A stretch of 64,000 bases of DNA from Pseudescherichia sp031987975 (GTDB lineage: Bacteria > Pseudomonadota > Gammaproteobacteria > Enterobacterales > Enterobacteriaceae). Positions 63,253 through 64,000 of the stretch are shown here, piece after piece. Both the position numbers and the translations under genes were made by a program. The notes under the pieces are model-generated. The model made no database searches, was not told where the DNA came from, and worked only from the letters and a program-made list of their open reading frames with translations. How positions within the stretch are numbered: the stretch's first letter is position 1; every line of letters starts with the position of its first letter. The stretch spans positions 62,001-126,000 of the forward strand of contig NZ_DALZYX010000008.1 of the NCBI RefSeq assembly GCF_031987975.1, written 5' to 3'.

Positions 63253-63674
63253 TTATTCGTCCCTGGCAGGAGAGCGATCGCCCTTTCCTACGCACGCTCT
63301 ACCTGCATGCCCGCCGCACCTGCTGGACCTGGAAAGATGGCCGTGACTGGCAGCTGGAAGATTTTGATGCTGCTACCCTCGGGGAGCGCATCTGGGTTGC
63401 CGAAGAAGATGGACACCGTCTGGGCTTCGCCTCGGTCACGCTGAACGATAACTTCGTCCACAACCTGTTTGTTGACCCGGCGTATCAGGGCCAGGGCGTG
63501 GGCAGCGCGCTGCTGAAGAAGGTGCAGTCGAATTTTACCAGTTCGGGGTCGCTGAAGTGTCTTGCTGAGAACAAAGCCGCGCTGGCGTTTTATCGCCATC
63601 ACGGCTGGCATATCGAGGCGCGAGGCGAAGCGCCGGAAGGGGATTACTTTTTACTGCACTACAAATTGCTTTAA
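63249..63674 (+). CDS. GNAT-family N-acetyltransferase
   Basis: This 141-aa cytoplasmic protein has the GNAT acetyl-CoA-binding motif A: NLFVDPAYQGQGVGSALLKK near residues 75-94 (Q/R-x-x-G-x-G/A form). Motif B is AENKAALAFYRHHGW. The start overlaps the rcnB stop (ATGA), so the two are co-translated. The substrate is unknown; a small molecule or protein amino group is possible. Confidence 0.88.
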   Translation: MIIRPWQESDRPFLRTLYLHARRTCWTWKDGRDWQLEDFDAATLGERIWVAEEDGHRLGFASVTLNDNFVHNLFVDPAYQGQGVGSALLKKVQSNFTSSGSLKCLAENKAALAFYRHHGWHIEARGEAPEGDYFLLHYKLL

Positions 63675-63679
63675 GTAAC

Positions 63680-63711
63680 GCCGGGTGGCGGCTTCGCCTG
63701 ACCCGGCCTAC
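63680..63711. repeat. REP element between the GNAT gene and mrp
   Basis: GCCGGGTGGCGGCTTCGCCT followed by GACCCGGCCTA is a REP palindrome between convergent genes. Confidence 0.8.
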
Positions 63712-63732
63712 AAAATGCAAATTCGACCCCGC

Positions 63733-64000
63733 TTACACCGCGCGGAAGGCGATCTCGGACGGGATCACGTCGCCCTGCCAGTAGAGCTGAGCGGCTACGC
63801 GCCCGGCAAGTTTACGGTAGAGCGCAGTAAATTCGCTATCCGGACGGTGGATCACCGTCGGCGTACCGTTATCGAGATCCTCACGCAGGGTAATATGCAG
63901 CGGCATCTGCCCAAGCAGTTCTGTATGGTACTGCTGCGCCAGCTTCTCTGCGCCACCGGCGCCGAAGATGGCTTCGTGGTGGCCGCAGTTGCTGCAAATG
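63733..64000 (-). CDS. mrp: Mrp (ApbC), Fe-S cluster carrier ATPase (3' part, cut by window edge)
   Basis: The minus strand encodes 88 codons ending AAQLYWQGDVIPSEIAFRAV, the C-terminus of Mrp. At the window edge it includes ICSNCGHHEAIFG with the conserved C-x-x-C cysteines that hold an Fe-S cluster between two subunits. Mrp is a P-loop ATPase that carries Fe-S clusters to target enzymes. The ATPase motifs lie outside the window. Confidence 0.93.
   Translation of the reverse strand, partial: ICSNCGHHEAIFGAGGAEKLAQQYHTELLGQMPLHITLREDLDNGTPTVIHRPDSEFTALYRKLAGRVAAQLYWQGDVIPSEIAFRAV

Noticed and set aside
1..64000. CRISPR arrays, tRNA or rRNA genes, intact insertion sequences
   Set aside because: No regularly spaced repeats, no tRNA-like cloverleaf with conserved T-loop, and no transposase were seen.

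Overview
The window is a chromosomal segment of a member of the Enterobacteriaceae. Gene order and protein sequences follow the Escherichia coli 46-47 min region (wca cluster, yegH, asmA-dcd-udk, dgcE, alkA, yegD, mdtABCD-baeSR, trhP-cyaR, yegS, fbaB, thiMD, rcnB, mrp). Core genes are GC-rich, and several E. coli neighbours are missing (yegI-L, yegP, the gat genes, rcnRA). I would place it near Enterobacter, Lelliottia or Leclercia, but the genus cannot be fixed from this sequence alone.

Layout. (1) 1-20091, minus strand: the colanic acid (M-antigen) operon from wza to the first 112 codons of wcaL. It holds export (wza-wzb-wzc), glycosyl- and acetyltransferases, the polymerase wcaD, GDP-fucose and GDP-mannose synthesis (gmd, fcl, gmm, manC, manB), the initiating transferase wcaJ, the flippase wzxC and pyruvyl transferase wcaK. 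(2) 20092-31458: core genes yegH, asmA, dcd, udk, dgcE, alkA and yegD. (3) 31534-42626: the BaeSR envelope-stress regulon, with an RND pump (mdtABC), an MFS pump (mdtD) and the two-component system baeS-baeR. A candidate BaeR box precedes mdtA. (4) 42644-47765: trhP, then the sRNA gene cyaR, whose terminator carries a P2-family attachment core. A 29-bp exact copy of that core lies 2.5 kb downstream, and a shorter copy lies 0.9 kb beyond it. Between the copies are two small AT-rich cargo islands. One has a 437-aa membrane-anchored coiled-coil protein of unknown function next to a decayed membrane gene. The other has an orphan type VI secretion (T6SS) amidase of the Tae4 type with an overlapping two-helix membrane protein. 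(5) 47847-58876: yegS; an accessory operon (enolase-superfamily dehydratase plus a complete Dpp/Opp-type ABC importer); fbaB; a small lipoprotein; and thiMD behind a TPP riboswitch. (6) 59071-60360: a broken T6SS cassette, made of an internally deleted hcp, a Tlde1-like effector frameshifted in a C7 tract, and an intact exported candidate immunity protein. It sits between an intact LysR gene and a short fragment of a LysR paralogue. (7) 60632-64000: LysR regulator, zinc-type alcohol dehydrogenase-like protein, rcnB, a GNAT acetyltransferase and the 3' end of mrp.

The most novel material is the pair of att-bounded cargo islands at the CyaR terminator and the hcp/Tlde1 relic. Together they show repeated acquisition of interbacterial-conflict or defence cargo at two sites, with no T6SS core genes in the window.
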